Shown here piece by piece: positions 34,702 through 44,625 of a DNA stretch of 64,000 bases (its first letter is position 1; the number at the start of each line of letters is the position of its first letter). Made by a program: the position numbers and the translations under genes. This stretch comes from Alicyclobacillus sp. SO9 (GTDB taxonomy: Bacteria > Bacillota > Bacilli > Alicyclobacillales > Alicyclobacillaceae): contig NZ_CP066339.1 in assembly GCF_016406125.1 (NCBI RefSeq), forward strand, positions 3,720,001-3,784,000, in the 5' to 3' direction. A model generated the notes under the pieces. The model saw nothing but the letters and a program-made list of their open reading frames with translations. It did no database searches and was not told the DNA's origin.

Positions 34702-35169
34702 CTAACTCTGTTTGGGGATAACAACCAGATACCCCTCCATCGCTAGATGTTCAAAATCCGGGTGATGCAAACGCGTCAGTTTAAAGATTCCTGGTTTGTT
34801 AGCAATAAAACTCCAATTCAGTACTTCATTGGGACGGATGGTTCCGTGCATGTCGTACCCTTCGAGAAAAACAGGATACACCCCCGTCACAGTGCTTTTC
34901 AGGTTGAAGGTAACTTCATCGCCCTCGTTAACCACATAGACATCGGGTCGGAATCGGCGGCCGCTAGGTCTGTTGTCTTTCCCTTTTCCCTGTGAAGATA
35001 TCCGCTCCACAAGAACATGGTAGGTAACCTGGTGTCCGGGTTTTGAAGAAACAAGGTCGCCGGAAGTGTTTATCGAAGAAGTTGGAGCAGCAAACACGGG
35101 TTCTACAGAACAAAAAAATGCAACCGCCAATGCAGCGGTTGTAAGCAATGGAGCAATTCGGATTGTCAT
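34702..35169 (-). CDS. Exported cupredoxin-like protein
   Basis: A 155-residue exported protein. A signal peptide (residues 1-27, ending VFAAP) is followed by a cupredoxin-like beta fold: VYVVNEGDEVTFNLKST, then VFLEGYDMHGTIRPNEV and LHHPDFEHLAMEGYLVVI. The usual copper cysteine is missing; histidines and a methionine near the end could still bind a metal, as in purple copper or CuA-like domains. It stands alone, between the MoxR cluster and the ABC exporter. Confidence 0.78.
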   Translation of the reverse strand: MTIRIAPLLTTAALAVAFFCSVEPVFAAPTSSINTSGDLVSSKPGHQVTYHVLVERISSQGKGKDNRPSGRRFRPDVYVVNEGDEVTFNLKSTVTGVYPVFLEGYDMHGTIRPNEVLNWSFIANKPGIFKLTRLHHPDFEHLAMEGYLVVIPKQS

Positions 35170-35252
35170 GTTCTTTCACCTTCTCGCCTCAACGTCATAT
35201 CCAACCGACAGTTCTAAGACCCGTCGACATATCGAATGTCTCTTAAGGTCTG

Positions 35253-37097
35253 TTAAAAGGATGGCTGGTACAACTCATTTCCCATATTATTATCGGTTTG
35301 GCGAGAATTATCCTCAATACCGGATTTCTCATGCAGGTCCCTGTACAGTCCCTGCTTAGCCAACAGCTCATGGTGCGTTCCTTGCTCAACAACTCTACCC
35401 TTGTCAAGAACCAAGATTCTATCAGCATGACGAATGGTAGACAGTCTGTGTGCAATAACAAGCGTCGTTCTGTCCTTGGAAACAGCCTGCAGTCCTTTTT
35501 GAACGAGTTCCTCCGTTTGACTATCCAAATTTGCAGTCGCTTCATCAAGGATTAGAACCTTGGGATTTAGCGCCACCACCCTGGCGAACGAAATGAGCTG
35601 TCGTTCACCCATAGACAGGTTGGCACCTTTCGCGTACAGTTGCGTTCGATAGCCTTGCGGCAACCTTTGAATGATATCGTGCGCCCCGACAGTCTTTGCC
35701 GCATGAATCACCGCTTCTTCCGTGATATCACTTCGGAATAATCGGATGTTATCGACTACAGTTCCTGTAAAGAGATACACATCTTGCTGCACGAGCCCAA
35801 TGTAACGATGCAGGTCGGCCTGCCGAAACTGCCGGATGTCGGTCCCGTCGAGCAGAATCACACCGGAAGTCACATCGTAAAAGCGAATGAGCAGACTCAT
35901 AATAGAGCTCTTCCCTGCACCCGTAGCCCCAACAAATCCGATGAACTCTCCTCGATTGACGGTAAAATCGATATCCTTTAGCACAAGTCTGTCCGACGAA
36001 TATCCGAAACTTACGTTATGAAAGGACACAGTACCTGCAATCTCGTCGTCCGTTTTAACCATTGGATTTTCTGGATCTACAACTTCAGGTTGAACAGACA
36101 AGACTCCTCCCAAACGCTCCGCTGCTACCATCGATGACTGAAGTGTATTCCACTGCTGCGTAATGGCGTTAATCGGTTGGAAAAATTGCCGAATATAGCT
36201 GATGAATGCATAGAGAGTTCCGAATAAAATCGCGTGGTGCAACACGGACAGGCCGCCAATCCACGCAATCGCTGCGACACTGATGTTCCCGAACAGTTCA
36301 AATGTCCGGTTAAACATCACTGACAACCCGTATTCATGAATATTGGCGTCAAAGTGAGCACGGTTTAAAGCCTGATACTTTTTCCTTTGCCGCGCTTCTT
36401 GGTGAAAAATCTGGGTGATGCGCATGCCGGCCAAGTTTTCCGCAAGAAACGATACAATGTTGGAAAGCCGTGTTCTTGTGGTCTGGTAGGCTTTTCGAAG
36501 CCTCCGTCGAAAGAACAGAGAAATCAAAAAGATGATGGGAAGAATCACCATAGATTCTGCTGCAATTGGAACATTCAATTCAAACATGGCAACAATAATC
36601 ATCACAATCGACATGCCGTCGCGAATCATACTCAAAAAGAAATTCGTAAAAAATTGACTGACTGTTTCTGTGTCGCTTGATATATTTGTAACCAGACTTC
36701 CTATAGCGTTTCTGTCGAAGAATTTCATAGCCTGTCGCTCGATGTGTTCAAACAGGTGCATGCGAATGGAGCGAATCACATTTTGTCCGGCATACTGCAA
36801 GAGCATGATTTGCCCGTAATTGGCCAGCACACCGGCAAGGACAACGCCAATGTAAAGTAGACTAATCAGAATGACCCCGTGAAGATTCGGGTGTTTTGTA
36901 GAAATGTCACTGTCAATTGCCACCTTGACCAAATAAGGCTGTAAGACATTGCTGATGTTAAAAATCGCAACAAGGACCAACACTGCGATAAAATGCCATG
37001 TATAAGGCCGGGCAAAGGGAAGTAAGCGGGTCAGGCTGCGAAAACCTACTGCCGCACGAGGCTTGGGACTTTCCTTCATCTCCTGTTGTTGACTCAT
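35253..37097 (-). CDS. ABC exporter half-transporter, second subunit
   Basis: A 614-residue half-transporter: six membrane spans in the first 330 residues, then an ATPase domain with Walker A GATGAGKSS, signature LSMGERQLISFAR, Walker B KVLILDEATANLD and the switch AHRLST. It overlaps the upstream half-transporter gene by 4 nt. The signature differs from the usual LSGGQ (LSMGE), as in heterodimeric exporters with one consensus site. Together they resemble YheI/YheH or BmrCD multidrug exporters. Confidence 0.93.
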   Translation of the reverse strand: MSQQQEMKESPKPRAAVGFRSLTRLLPFARPYTWHFIAVLVLVAIFNISNVLQPYLVKVAIDSDISTKHPNLHGVILISLLYIGVVLAGVLANYGQIMLLQYAGQNVIRSIRMHLFEHIERQAMKFFDRNAIGSLVTNISSDTETVSQFFTNFFLSMIRDGMSIVMIIVAMFELNVPIAAESMVILPIIFLISLFFRRRLRKAYQTTRTRLSNIVSFLAENLAGMRITQIFHQEARQRKKYQALNRAHFDANIHEYGLSVMFNRTFELFGNISVAAIAWIGGLSVLHHAILFGTLYAFISYIRQFFQPINAITQQWNTLQSSMVAAERLGGVLSVQPEVVDPENPMVKTDDEIAGTVSFHNVSFGYSSDRLVLKDIDFTVNRGEFIGFVGATGAGKSSIMSLLIRFYDVTSGVILLDGTDIRQFRQADLHRYIGLVQQDVYLFTGTVVDNIRLFRSDITEEAVIHAAKTVGAHDIIQRLPQGYRTQLYAKGANLSMGERQLISFARVVALNPKVLILDEATANLDSQTEELVQKGLQAVSKDRTTLVIAHRLSTIRHADRILVLDKGRVVEQGTHHELLAKQGLYRDLHEKSGIEDNSRQTDNNMGNELYQPSF

Positions 37098-38887
37098 CCC
37101 GCAGCACCTCCCGTATCTTCCTGCATGCTGTAAATGTCAGCATACGTACCGCCTTGTTCCAACAGTTCGTCATGTGTTCCCCGTTCAATTACCGTGCCCT
37201 TATCCAAGACTAAAATCAAATCTGCATGCCTTACAGCAGACAACCGATGCGCTATAATGACATTGGTCTTGCCGGACCGAACACCGCGGATTGCGTCAAT
37301 AATTCTCTTTTCTGTCGTCATATCCACAGCAGACAAACTGTCATCCATAATTAAAATCGGGGCATCTTTTAAGAACGCCCTGGCGATGGCTGTTCTTTGC
37401 TTCTGGCCTCCAGACAGTGTGACACCCCGCTCACCCACCATGGTTTCAAAGCCGTCCGGGAAGTCTAGAATATCATCATAAATTGCGCTGTCTTTTGCTA
37501 CTTGTTCAATCTCTGCCGACGTGGCCGTTTCCCGGGAAAACCCAATGTTTTCCCGAACCGTTGCAGAAAATAGGAACCCGTCTTGCGGCACATAGGCAAT
37601 CGACTCGCGCAAGTCTTTCAGACTCAATGCCTTTACATCGTGCCCGTCGACAAAGACAGCATTTTCCGGCGGGTCAAAAATACGGGGAATTAGATTGGCA
37701 AGCGTCGTCTTACCGGAAGCGGTCCGGCCGACAATTCCCAGTGTCTGTCCAGCACCGAGATCGAAATGAACGTTTTGCAAAGCCGGGTGATCTCCGTCGG
37801 GGTATGAGAACTCAGACAAATGCACGGACAACTTACCGCCAATTGCCTCAACAGGGGCAGGATGTACCGGATCCTGAATTTCGGGGACCTCCTCCAAGAG
37901 AATACTCAACCGTTTCACAGAAGCGGAACCCCGTTGGAAATAGTTGAACACAAAACCCATCTGCTGCAGAGGCTGAATAATCATAGCAAGGTACAGTGTA
38001 AAAGCTACAAATGCGCCCAGCGTGATGTCGTGCGCCACTGTCAGATAGCCGCCGTAGAACAGTGCGATAGCAAAGCTCAGCGATCCCATTAACGGAATCA
38101 TAGACTGAAACAACGCACTCTGCTTAAACATGGTCATTTGCCGTTTTACAATGGACTCTACTCGGGTTTGAAAACGAAGAGATTCCATGTCTTCGTTGGA
38201 ACTTGCTTTCACTAAGCGAATCGCAGACAGACTCTCTTCCGTCAAATCTGCCATGTCAGACAGTCCCTCTTGCACGCGCCGCGACGCGTTGCGAATACGA
38301 GGTCCCCACCAGACAATGAAGAGGGGTACAAAGCAGATAGGAATCATACTGACTAACGTAAGTTTCACACTTACTGTGGTAAACGTCATATAGAGCGTTG
38401 CTGCGAGCAAGAAGACAGCATTTGAGAAAATATTCACTCCGCCTGTCAACGCGTCACGTATGGTTCGAACATCGTTGAGAGCGTGATTAAGTAAGTCTCC
38501 CACACTGCGTTGCCGATAGTAATTAGCCGACAGCAGTTCCCAATGAGAAAACAACTGCTGCCTCATTCTGTATTCAAAGCGACGACCAATTTGTCCATTG
38601 CGAAATTGACCAATTCCGTAGAACACAACGTAGCCGATGCCAATCAGAAGCAGCCACAAACTGTACATGGCAACCTTATGTGCATCGAGTTGTCCTGCTT
38701 TCAGTGCATTAGTGAAGTTTCCCAGAAGGTGAGGGAACTGCACCATAACGAATTCTGCCACCATGATGGAAAGCGTAGATACCAGATAAGACCACTTATG
38801 TTCACTTACATACTGCCGCAGAATATGCTTCGCGTCTTTGATGCCGAGTCCCCCCTTTTTGCTTACACGACTTCTACACCAATTCAA
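37094..38887 (-). CDS. ABC exporter half-transporter, first subunit
   Basis: A half-transporter of up to 597 residues: six spans, then an ATPase domain with Walker A GRTASGKTT, signature LSGGQKQRTAIAR and Walker B PILIMDDSLSAVD. The residue after Walker B is Asp rather than the catalytic Glu, so this is the degenerate-site subunit of a heterodimer. The start is unclear: the TTG at 38887 has no ribosome site, while AAGGGGGGA lies just before ATCAAAGACGCG, where no standard start codon occurs. Its stop overlaps the next half-transporter. Confidence 0.92.
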   Translation of the reverse strand: MNWCRSRVSKKGGLGIKDAKHILRQYVSEHKWSYLVSTLSIMVAEFVMVQFPHLLGNFTNALKAGQLDAHKVAMYSLWLLLIGIGYVVFYGIGQFRNGQIGRRFEYRMRQQLFSHWELLSANYYRQRSVGDLLNHALNDVRTIRDALTGGVNIFSNAVFLLAATLYMTFTTVSVKLTLVSMIPICFVPLFIVWWGPRIRNASRRVQEGLSDMADLTEESLSAIRLVKASSNEDMESLRFQTRVESIVKRQMTMFKQSALFQSMIPLMGSLSFAIALFYGGYLTVAHDITLGAFVAFTLYLAMIIQPLQQMGFVFNYFQRGSASVKRLSILLEEVPEIQDPVHPAPVEAIGGKLSVHLSEFSYPDGDHPALQNVHFDLGAGQTLGIVGRTASGKTTLANLIPRIFDPPENAVFVDGHDVKALSLKDLRESIAYVPQDGFLFSATVRENIGFSRETATSAEIEQVAKDSAIYDDILDFPDGFETMVGERGVTLSGGQKQRTAIARAFLKDAPILIMDDSLSAVDMTTEKRIIDAIRGVRSGKTNVIIAHRLSAVRHADLILVLDKGTVIERGTHDELLEQGGTYADIYSMQEDTGGAAG

Positions 38888-38988
38888 AACCGACCCAGGA
38901 GCAGCACCTTGAGGACCTCAACCTGGGCCGGATTAGAATTCATGATATTTTCAATTCACCGCTAACCTCAATTCAGGACTTACCCTAG

Positions 38989-39022
38989 AAGTCAGTACTT
39001 ACGTTAACAAGTCAGTACTTAC
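38989..39022. repeat. Short direct repeat before the ABC exporter
   Basis: AAGTCAGTACTTAC occurs twice (38989-39002, 39009-39022) in the gap between pgi and the exporter genes. GCGAATTCA is also doubled nearby. Role unknown. Confidence 0.55.
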
Positions 39023-39038
39023 CTTCGCGAATTCAAAC

Positions 39039-40391
39039 TTATCTCAGCGAATTCAGCCTCTCTCTGATAGCTTGACTCTGTTCTTCAAACCCCGGTTTGC
39101 CCAGCAGTGCAAACATATTCACCTTGTAAGCTTCAACTCCAGGCTGGTTGAACGGATTCACTCCGAGCAGAAGACCGCTGGCGGCACACGCCAGTTCAAA
39201 GAAATAGAACAAATGTCCCAGCGATTTTTCGGTTTTATCCGGAATTGAAATGAGCAGATTGGGCACTCCGCCGTCAGCATGTGCCAACTGTGTAGCAACC
39301 CGCGCTTTATTATTCACCCACGATAGCGTTTTGTCAGCTAAATACTCGAGTCCATCTTCTGAATCAGGCTGAGACGGAATTTGAATTTCGTCACCATTGT
39401 AATCCACTGTTAGAACCGTTTCAAACAAATTACGAACGCCCTCTTGAATATACTGCCCCAGTGAGTGCAAGTCAGTGGTATATCCCACCGATACCGGAAA
39501 AATTCCCTTGTTGTCTTTTCCTTCACTTTCCCCGTACAACTGCTTCCACCATTCGGCAAACATTTGGAACGACGGCTCGTAATATGCCAATATCTCCGCT
39601 GTCTTCCCCTTGCGATAAAGTGCATTTCTCACAGCAGCATAGCGATATGCCGGATTCTCAGTCAAGTCACTCCGCGCATATTTCTCCTCTGCCTCTCTGG
39701 CACCCTGAAGGAGCATTCGAATATCGACACCGGCACTCGCCAACGGCAACAACCCGACAGGAGTCAGTACAGAATACCGACCGCCGACATCGTCAGGAAT
39801 CACAAAAGTCTTATACCCTTCCTCGTCTGCGAGCGTTCGCAAGGCACCTTTTGACTTGTCAGTGGTTGCAAGAATCTGCTTCTTCGCGGCATCTTCGCCC
39901 GACTGCCTTACAAGCCAGTTGCGTAAAACCCTGAATGCGACCGCCGGTTCAGTTGTAGTCCCTGATTTCGAAATGACATTTAAATAGACCCGCTTACCTT
40001 CGAGTACCTGGAGTAGATCCTCCATAGCCTGACCACTCAGTTGATTCCCGGCGAAGTAGATTTCAGGACCGCCGCGCTTTTCTCGGGACAACTGGTTGTA
40101 GTAGGGTGGCTGCACCCACTCGAAAGCTGCACGTGCACCTAAATACGAACCGCCAATTCCAACAACGACCAATGCATCCGCATGTTCCCGTACTTCGGCC
40201 GCAACCTCAAGCAAATTGTCCAACCCTCTGTCCAGTGTCTGGCTGGGTAGATGCAGCCAGCCCAAAAAGTCTGAACCAGGTGTTTCCTTCTTATGTAATT
40301 GTTGATGTGCCGTATTAATGTACGGCTGCAGTTGAATCCATTCATCATCGTGAAGTTCCAGATGCGCAAAAGATAAATCCAATGTTACCAT
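39039..40391 (-). CDS. pgi: Glucose-6-phosphate isomerase
   Basis: A 450-residue phosphoglucose isomerase, converting glucose 6-phosphate and fructose 6-phosphate in glycolysis. The sugar-binding motifs are VVGIGGSYLGARAA, NVISKSGTTTEPAVAFR and SVGYTTDLHSLGQ, and the C-terminal GVEAYKVNMFALLGKPG carries the conserved lysine. The ATG at 40391 gives exactly the common Bacilli length; AAAGGAG lies 11 nt upstream. It is divergent from niaR and transcribed alone. Confidence 0.96.
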   Translation of the reverse strand: MVTLDLSFAHLELHDDEWIQLQPYINTAHQQLHKKETPGSDFLGWLHLPSQTLDRGLDNLLEVAAEVREHADALVVVGIGGSYLGARAAFEWVQPPYYNQLSREKRGGPEIYFAGNQLSGQAMEDLLQVLEGKRVYLNVISKSGTTTEPAVAFRVLRNWLVRQSGEDAAKKQILATTDKSKGALRTLADEEGYKTFVIPDDVGGRYSVLTPVGLLPLASAGVDIRMLLQGAREAEEKYARSDLTENPAYRYAAVRNALYRKGKTAEILAYYEPSFQMFAEWWKQLYGESEGKDNKGIFPVSVGYTTDLHSLGQYIQEGVRNLFETVLTVDYNGDEIQIPSQPDSEDGLEYLADKTLSWVNNKARVATQLAHADGGVPNLLISIPDKTEKSLGHLFYFFELACAASGLLLGVNPFNQPGVEAYKVNMFALLGKPGFEEQSQAIRERLNSLR

Positions 40392-40589
40392 AGGCGTTTT
40401 TGCTCCTTTCACAGACTATCGTCTCAGCCAGCCTCAAGTCAGACTGCACCGTTCTATTATCCACTGAATTCAACGCTTAATCCAGTTTCATTTGAAATCT
40501 CTGGCGTGCGTGTCCATTCTTGTACTCCGTTTTCACACGGGGTATGCTAAAAACAGTTGTCACCAGAAACGAGTTTAAGGAGAATCGTC

Positions 40590-41117
40590 ATGGCACACCG
40601 CACACAACGACAAAATCGATTGCTCGAGGAGCTAGCAAAAGCCGACAGACCCTTGACTGGTTCCGAACTTGCCACGCGCTGTAAAGTCACGCGGCAAGTC
40701 GTGGTTCACGATGTTGCCATCATCCGGGCCTCAGGTGTCCAGGTTCTCTCCACCCCCCGCGGGTATTGGCTTCAATCTGAATCCCCGCGTGAAACACGGG
40801 TCTTGTCCGTCTGTCATCCGCCGGAACTAACAGAAATTGAACTAATGACCCTCGTTGATTTTGGTATTGAAGTGCTCGATGTAATGGTTGAACACCCGAT
40901 TTACGGGGAACTGAGAGGCGGCCTCCATCTTTCCTCGAGGCGGGATGTAGAACTGTTTATGGAGCAGGTCAGAACCAGCAAAGTCACCCTACTGTCCTCT
41001 CTCACAGACGGATTTCACCTGCACACCGTTGCTCCGCCTCATTCACAGCGACTGCAAGAAGCCATCGCTGCTCTGCGGCAGAATGGGGTTCAAGTTTTTG
41101 AAGAAGAGTCTCAGTGA
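40590..41117 (+). CDS. niaR: Niacin-responsive repressor NiaR
   Basis: A 175-residue repressor with an N-terminal HTH_11 winged helix (NRLLEELAKADRPLTGSELATRCKVTRQVVVHDV) and a C-terminal 3H domain, in which three conserved histidines bind nickel and sense niacin: VEHPIYGEL, GGLHLSS, GFHLHTV. NiaR represses NAD synthesis or niacin uptake genes when niacin is present. The ATG at 40590 has AAGGAG 7 nt upstream. The next gene in the same direction is an NCS1 permease whose promoter carries a CAGGTGT-like palindrome. Confidence 0.9.
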   Translation: MAHRTQRQNRLLEELAKADRPLTGSELATRCKVTRQVVVHDVAIIRASGVQVLSTPRGYWLQSESPRETRVLSVCHPPELTEIELMTLVDFGIEVLDVMVEHPIYGELRGGLHLSSRRDVELFMEQVRTSKVTLLSSLTDGFHLHTVAPPHSQRLQEAIAALRQNGVQVFEEESQ

Positions 41118-41236
41118 ATAGCCGGAACCTGACATCGCGATGATATTGTTTGGCAACACTCCCGCTTGACTCCACTTTCTCACAGCCTGCCAATTCACGG
41201 AATATTGCTACTTTACATCCGGAACTTGACAACATC

Positions 41237-41265
41237 TTGCCAGTCTGTGAAAACAGGTGTATATA
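41237..41265 (+). promoter_or_regulatory. Promoter with palindrome for the NCS1 permease
   Basis: TTGCCA (41237-41242) and TATATA (41260-41265), 17 nt apart, make a good sigma-A promoter. The -10 lies inside the 12-bp palindrome GTGTATATACAC, flanked by CAGGTGT and TAGTGTA, a plausible repressor site. Confidence 0.6.
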
Positions 41266-41306
41266 CACTAGTGTAGTCATTAATTTATTTGTTGGGAGAT
41301 GTACTG

Positions 41307-42680
41307 ATGACAACTTCATCCTCTTCACCGGAGATTCGTTATGGAGAGAAAGTACTGCAAGTTGAGCCCTATGGTGCTGAAGCCGTTGCTCAAGCCGATA
41401 GACACGGAAAGCCGCGAACACAGTTTACACTGTGGCTGGGTTCAAACCTGACCATTGCCGACTTTGCTCTAGGTTTTCTCCCCATCTCAATGGGTATGTC
41501 TTGGGCCTGGACTATCGCCGCTGTTGTTGTGGGCAATTTGCTCGGAGCAACGGTGTTGGCAGCATGCGCTGCCATGGGTCCGACTTATGGAACACCCCAG
41601 TTGATTATCGGCCGTTTCACATTTGGGCGGGTTGGAGGATATCTGCCGGCCGTTTTGAATTACTTAAGCACCATCGGCTGGTTTGCTGTCAACAACATTC
41701 TTGGGACTTTCGGTTTGCAAGTGCTGTTTCCACACTTGGCTTTCTGGCAAGGTGCATTGATACTGGTGTTCATTCAAGGACTTCTGGCTGTATACGGTCA
41801 CAATTTAATTCACACCTATGAACGCATCATGGCGGTCGTACTTGGGGTTCTCTTCCTGATTGCAACCGTCATTGCTTTGTCGCACCACCAAGCGTTGGCG
41901 GCCTATAGAGGGGGGCATGGCTCACCATGGGTGTTGTTCGCAGTCATGGTCGCGGCCTCATTCTCTTATATTGGCAGTTGGGGACCTTATGCCTCCGATT
42001 ACAGCCGCTATCTCCGTCCGTCGACAAGCAAGGCAAGGGTGTTTGGATTTGCCTTCCTCGGGTCTTTCGTTGCATCTGTGTGGCTGGAGTTGGTGGGAGG
42101 AGCAGTCGCTGTTTTGGCCGCTTCTCAAAACGGCAATCCCATTTCTGACTTGCACCAAGTCATGGGCGGCTTTGGAGCAATCGCGACGATTGCCATCATC
42201 CTCGGCGGAACTGCAGCCGATGCCCTCAACTTGTACTCCAATTCGCTATCCGCAGGCGCAATGGATATTCGCTTGCCTCGCTGGTCTCTAGCCGTGACTG
42301 CCGGCCTCATCGGCCTGATTCTGAGCCTGTCTGGTTCAGGAGCGTTCGAACAGAACTATGAAAACTTTCTGCTCATGCTTGGATACTGGATTATGCCTTG
42401 GCTTGGCGTCCTCTTTACAGATTTCTATTTTCTCAAGCGTTATCGCGCGGCTGAGTCGGACCGCCGCATGCAACGAACAATTTTGTGGTCTGGACTCGTT
42501 TCCTTTGTTGTCGGGTTTGTTGTTTCCATCCCGTTTATGTCGGGTCCCTTGTACAAGGGACCCATTGCCAGTGCCTTAGGCGGAGCCGATCTTAGTTTTT
42601 ACATCAGCTTTCTTGTATCCGCTCTGCTCTATATGGTCCTTGAGCGGACATCAAGTTCACATACTGCGTTACACCACTAG
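41307..42680 (+). CDS. NCS1-family nucleobase/vitamin permease
   Basis: A 457-residue transporter with about twelve spans. It belongs to the cytosine/purine/thiamine/allantoin (NCS1) family: GSNLTIADFALGFLPISMG in span 1, AMGPTYGTPQLIIGRFTFGR in the next loop, and GSWGPYASDYSRYLRP, which forms part of the substrate site. The ATG at 41307 has GGGAG 8 nt upstream. Its neighbour niaR suggests niacin-related control, but nucleobases are the more usual substrates. Confidence 0.9.
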   Translation: MTTSSSSPEIRYGEKVLQVEPYGAEAVAQADRHGKPRTQFTLWLGSNLTIADFALGFLPISMGMSWAWTIAAVVVGNLLGATVLAACAAMGPTYGTPQLIIGRFTFGRVGGYLPAVLNYLSTIGWFAVNNILGTFGLQVLFPHLAFWQGALILVFIQGLLAVYGHNLIHTYERIMAVVLGVLFLIATVIALSHHQALAAYRGGHGSPWVLFAVMVAASFSYIGSWGPYASDYSRYLRPSTSKARVFGFAFLGSFVASVWLELVGGAVAVLAASQNGNPISDLHQVMGGFGAIATIAIILGGTAADALNLYSNSLSAGAMDIRLPRWSLAVTAGLIGLILSLSGSGAFEQNYENFLLMLGYWIMPWLGVLFTDFYFLKRYRAAESDRRMQRTILWSGLVSFVVGFVVSIPFMSGPLYKGPIASALGGADLSFYISFLVSALLYMVLERTSSSHTALHH

Positions 42681-42744
42681 CGCATAGCGCACAAAATTTT
42701 CAGCACACAAAATTTCCCGTAGACAAGACCTGACGTATTGAACA

Positions 42745-42779
42745 AGATCCGATGGACCTTATGAAAGTTCATCGGATCT
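42745..42779. terminator. Bidirectional terminator between NCS1 and NhaC genes
   Basis: AGATCCGATGGACCTT pairs with AAAGTTCATCGGATCT at 14 of 16 positions around a 3-nt loop. It sits between two converging genes. Confidence 0.75.
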
Positions 42780-42792
42780 CAACTTATCCGTG

Positions 42793-44424
42793 TTATCCCA
42801 TTAAAAATCCAGCCCCTGCATAAAACACAGTACAGAGCCCAGCCATTAAGAGACCTGCTTTTAGTTTGACTTTCGCATAGTCCATAATGGGCAGTTTCAT
42901 GACTGTCGCCATAGCAACTGTGTTATCACTTAAAGGAGAAACGAATCCTCCGAATGTTCCGCTGGCAAATACCGCCCCAGCTATGAGGGCAAGTGATGCA
43001 TGCGTATGGGCTGCCAATGAAAAACCGAGAGGCAGCAACATTCCCCACGTTCCGAAAGAAGACCCAATGACATAGGAAATTGCGCAACCAAATACAAACA
43101 AAGCCGGCGCGATGAGAGAAGACGGCACAATTCGATTAATCACGCCTTCCGTATAGGAAACGAACCCCAAATCTGTTGAAACGGCAGACACTGCCCAAAT
43201 TAGAATCAGCAACACATTTACGGCCATCATCTCGTTTCCGCCCTGCAACAGACCAAACATGGTTCTTGCAATGGGTTGTCGTTTGTAGGCGTACCAGCTA
43301 AAGGCAATGATGAGCGTGGCTAAGAGTGCCTCTACCATAGCCTTCCCGGCGTTTGCGTGCGTTAAAGCACCGAAGAAGGTGTTTGAATGTAAATGTCCGT
43401 CCCACCAAGTTAAAAAAAGCGTAAATACCAGTAAGGAGACTAATGGCAGTATGAGGTTGGAGACATCAGGTTGGACGTTGTCTGCCACGAGTTCCACGGC
43501 ATCAGGAAAACCTTTGTCCTTGCTCTTAACCTTTCCTGCCTTGTGCGACTGAGGAGACTCATGTCTGTCCAAATGAGCGTTGGTCGAAACAACCGGAGTC
43601 AGTTCCTGAGCCGTTTCCATGTAAGCCATATTTGGAGCCACGCGGGGCAGGCGTTTGGATACTGTCCCCTCAGTGGCTTCGTGTTCGTTTGTATTGTCTT
43701 TACTGCCGTCACGGGTTGTTCCAGTCTCAGCTTGAGTGTTTGAACCTTCTGCCGCCTGCGCGCTGGATTCTGTAGCCTTTGCCTTCTGAAAAAACGTCAC
43801 GAACAATGCATACCCAAGCATTGCAGTAGAGAAAAAGTTGAGCGGGATACTGTACAAAAACAGGGTGTATGGTGACACGGCTATGCCCTGATGGCGGCCG
43901 GCGGTTCCAATCAAACCCACCATGTATCCAACAAAGGCGGTACCAATAGGTATCACAGCGGTCAGCGGGGTCGCTGTCGCATCAATTACAAAAGCAACTT
44001 TTTTTGTCGGTACGTGAAGCTTGGAAAATACCTGCTTCATCACGGGTGCTACCGTAATGATTCGAAAATCCGGAGCCATGAAAGTTGCGAGGGAAGAAAT
44101 CCAGGTGACAAGAAATGCACCTTTTATTCCTTTCACTCGTTTTCCCATCCACTCCGCAAATCCAGAAACACCGCCAGTAATGCGGACCAGCCCAACAAAC
44201 GCACCAAAGCCGTATAAGAATAACAGCAAGCGCAAGTTACCTTTTATCGTCAGTTCCTTAATCATATATTCAATGGTCGTTTGGAGACCGGTAAGCACTC
44301 CAGGGTGAATCATATAGCTGCCGACTAACAACCCAACCAGGAGTCCAGGAAGGACTTGGCGTGTTATCACAGCCAGCGGAATAACAATAACAAACGGTAA
44401 CAGTGACCACGCTGTGCCATGCAT
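42793..44424 (-). CDS. NhaC-family antiporter
   Basis: A 543-residue membrane protein of the NhaC Na+/H+ antiporter superfamily with about eleven spans. Family segments include SLLPFVIVIPLAVITRQVLPG at the N-terminus, IDATATPLTAVIPIGTAFVGYM and near the end GSSFGTWGMLLPLGFSLA followed by FGGFVSPLSDNTVAMATV. A hydrophilic insert of about 110 residues (near 225-335) is unusual. The ATG at 44424 has AAGGGGGAA upstream. Some family members carry amino or organic acids rather than sodium. Confidence 0.88.
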   Translation of the reverse strand: MHGTAWSLLPFVIVIPLAVITRQVLPGLLVGLLVGSYMIHPGVLTGLQTTIEYMIKELTIKGNLRLLLFLYGFGAFVGLVRITGGVSGFAEWMGKRVKGIKGAFLVTWISSLATFMAPDFRIITVAPVMKQVFSKLHVPTKKVAFVIDATATPLTAVIPIGTAFVGYMVGLIGTAGRHQGIAVSPYTLFLYSIPLNFFSTAMLGYALFVTFFQKAKATESSAQAAEGSNTQAETGTTRDGSKDNTNEHEATEGTVSKRLPRVAPNMAYMETAQELTPVVSTNAHLDRHESPQSHKAGKVKSKDKGFPDAVELVADNVQPDVSNLILPLVSLLVFTLFLTWWDGHLHSNTFFGALTHANAGKAMVEALLATLIIAFSWYAYKRQPIARTMFGLLQGGNEMMAVNVLLILIWAVSAVSTDLGFVSYTEGVINRIVPSSLIAPALFVFGCAISYVIGSSFGTWGMLLPLGFSLAAHTHASLALIAGAVFASGTFGGFVSPLSDNTVAMATVMKLPIMDYAKVKLKAGLLMAGLCTVFYAGAGFLMG

Positions 44425-44625
44425 GTGGAAACATTCCCCCTTGAGCGTCAGATATAACACGTGAGATATAAGGCTTAATCTCCCACGCCGGGGGCAGTTC
44501 ATGCACAGAGTTTGGTCGTTGCCGTATCGAAAAAGCCGTATAAATGCAAATTCGACCGAAACGTATCGGCCGAACGTGCGCTTTCTCTCCATTCACCGGA
44601 AACTTGCAACTTCGCTGCTCAGTTC

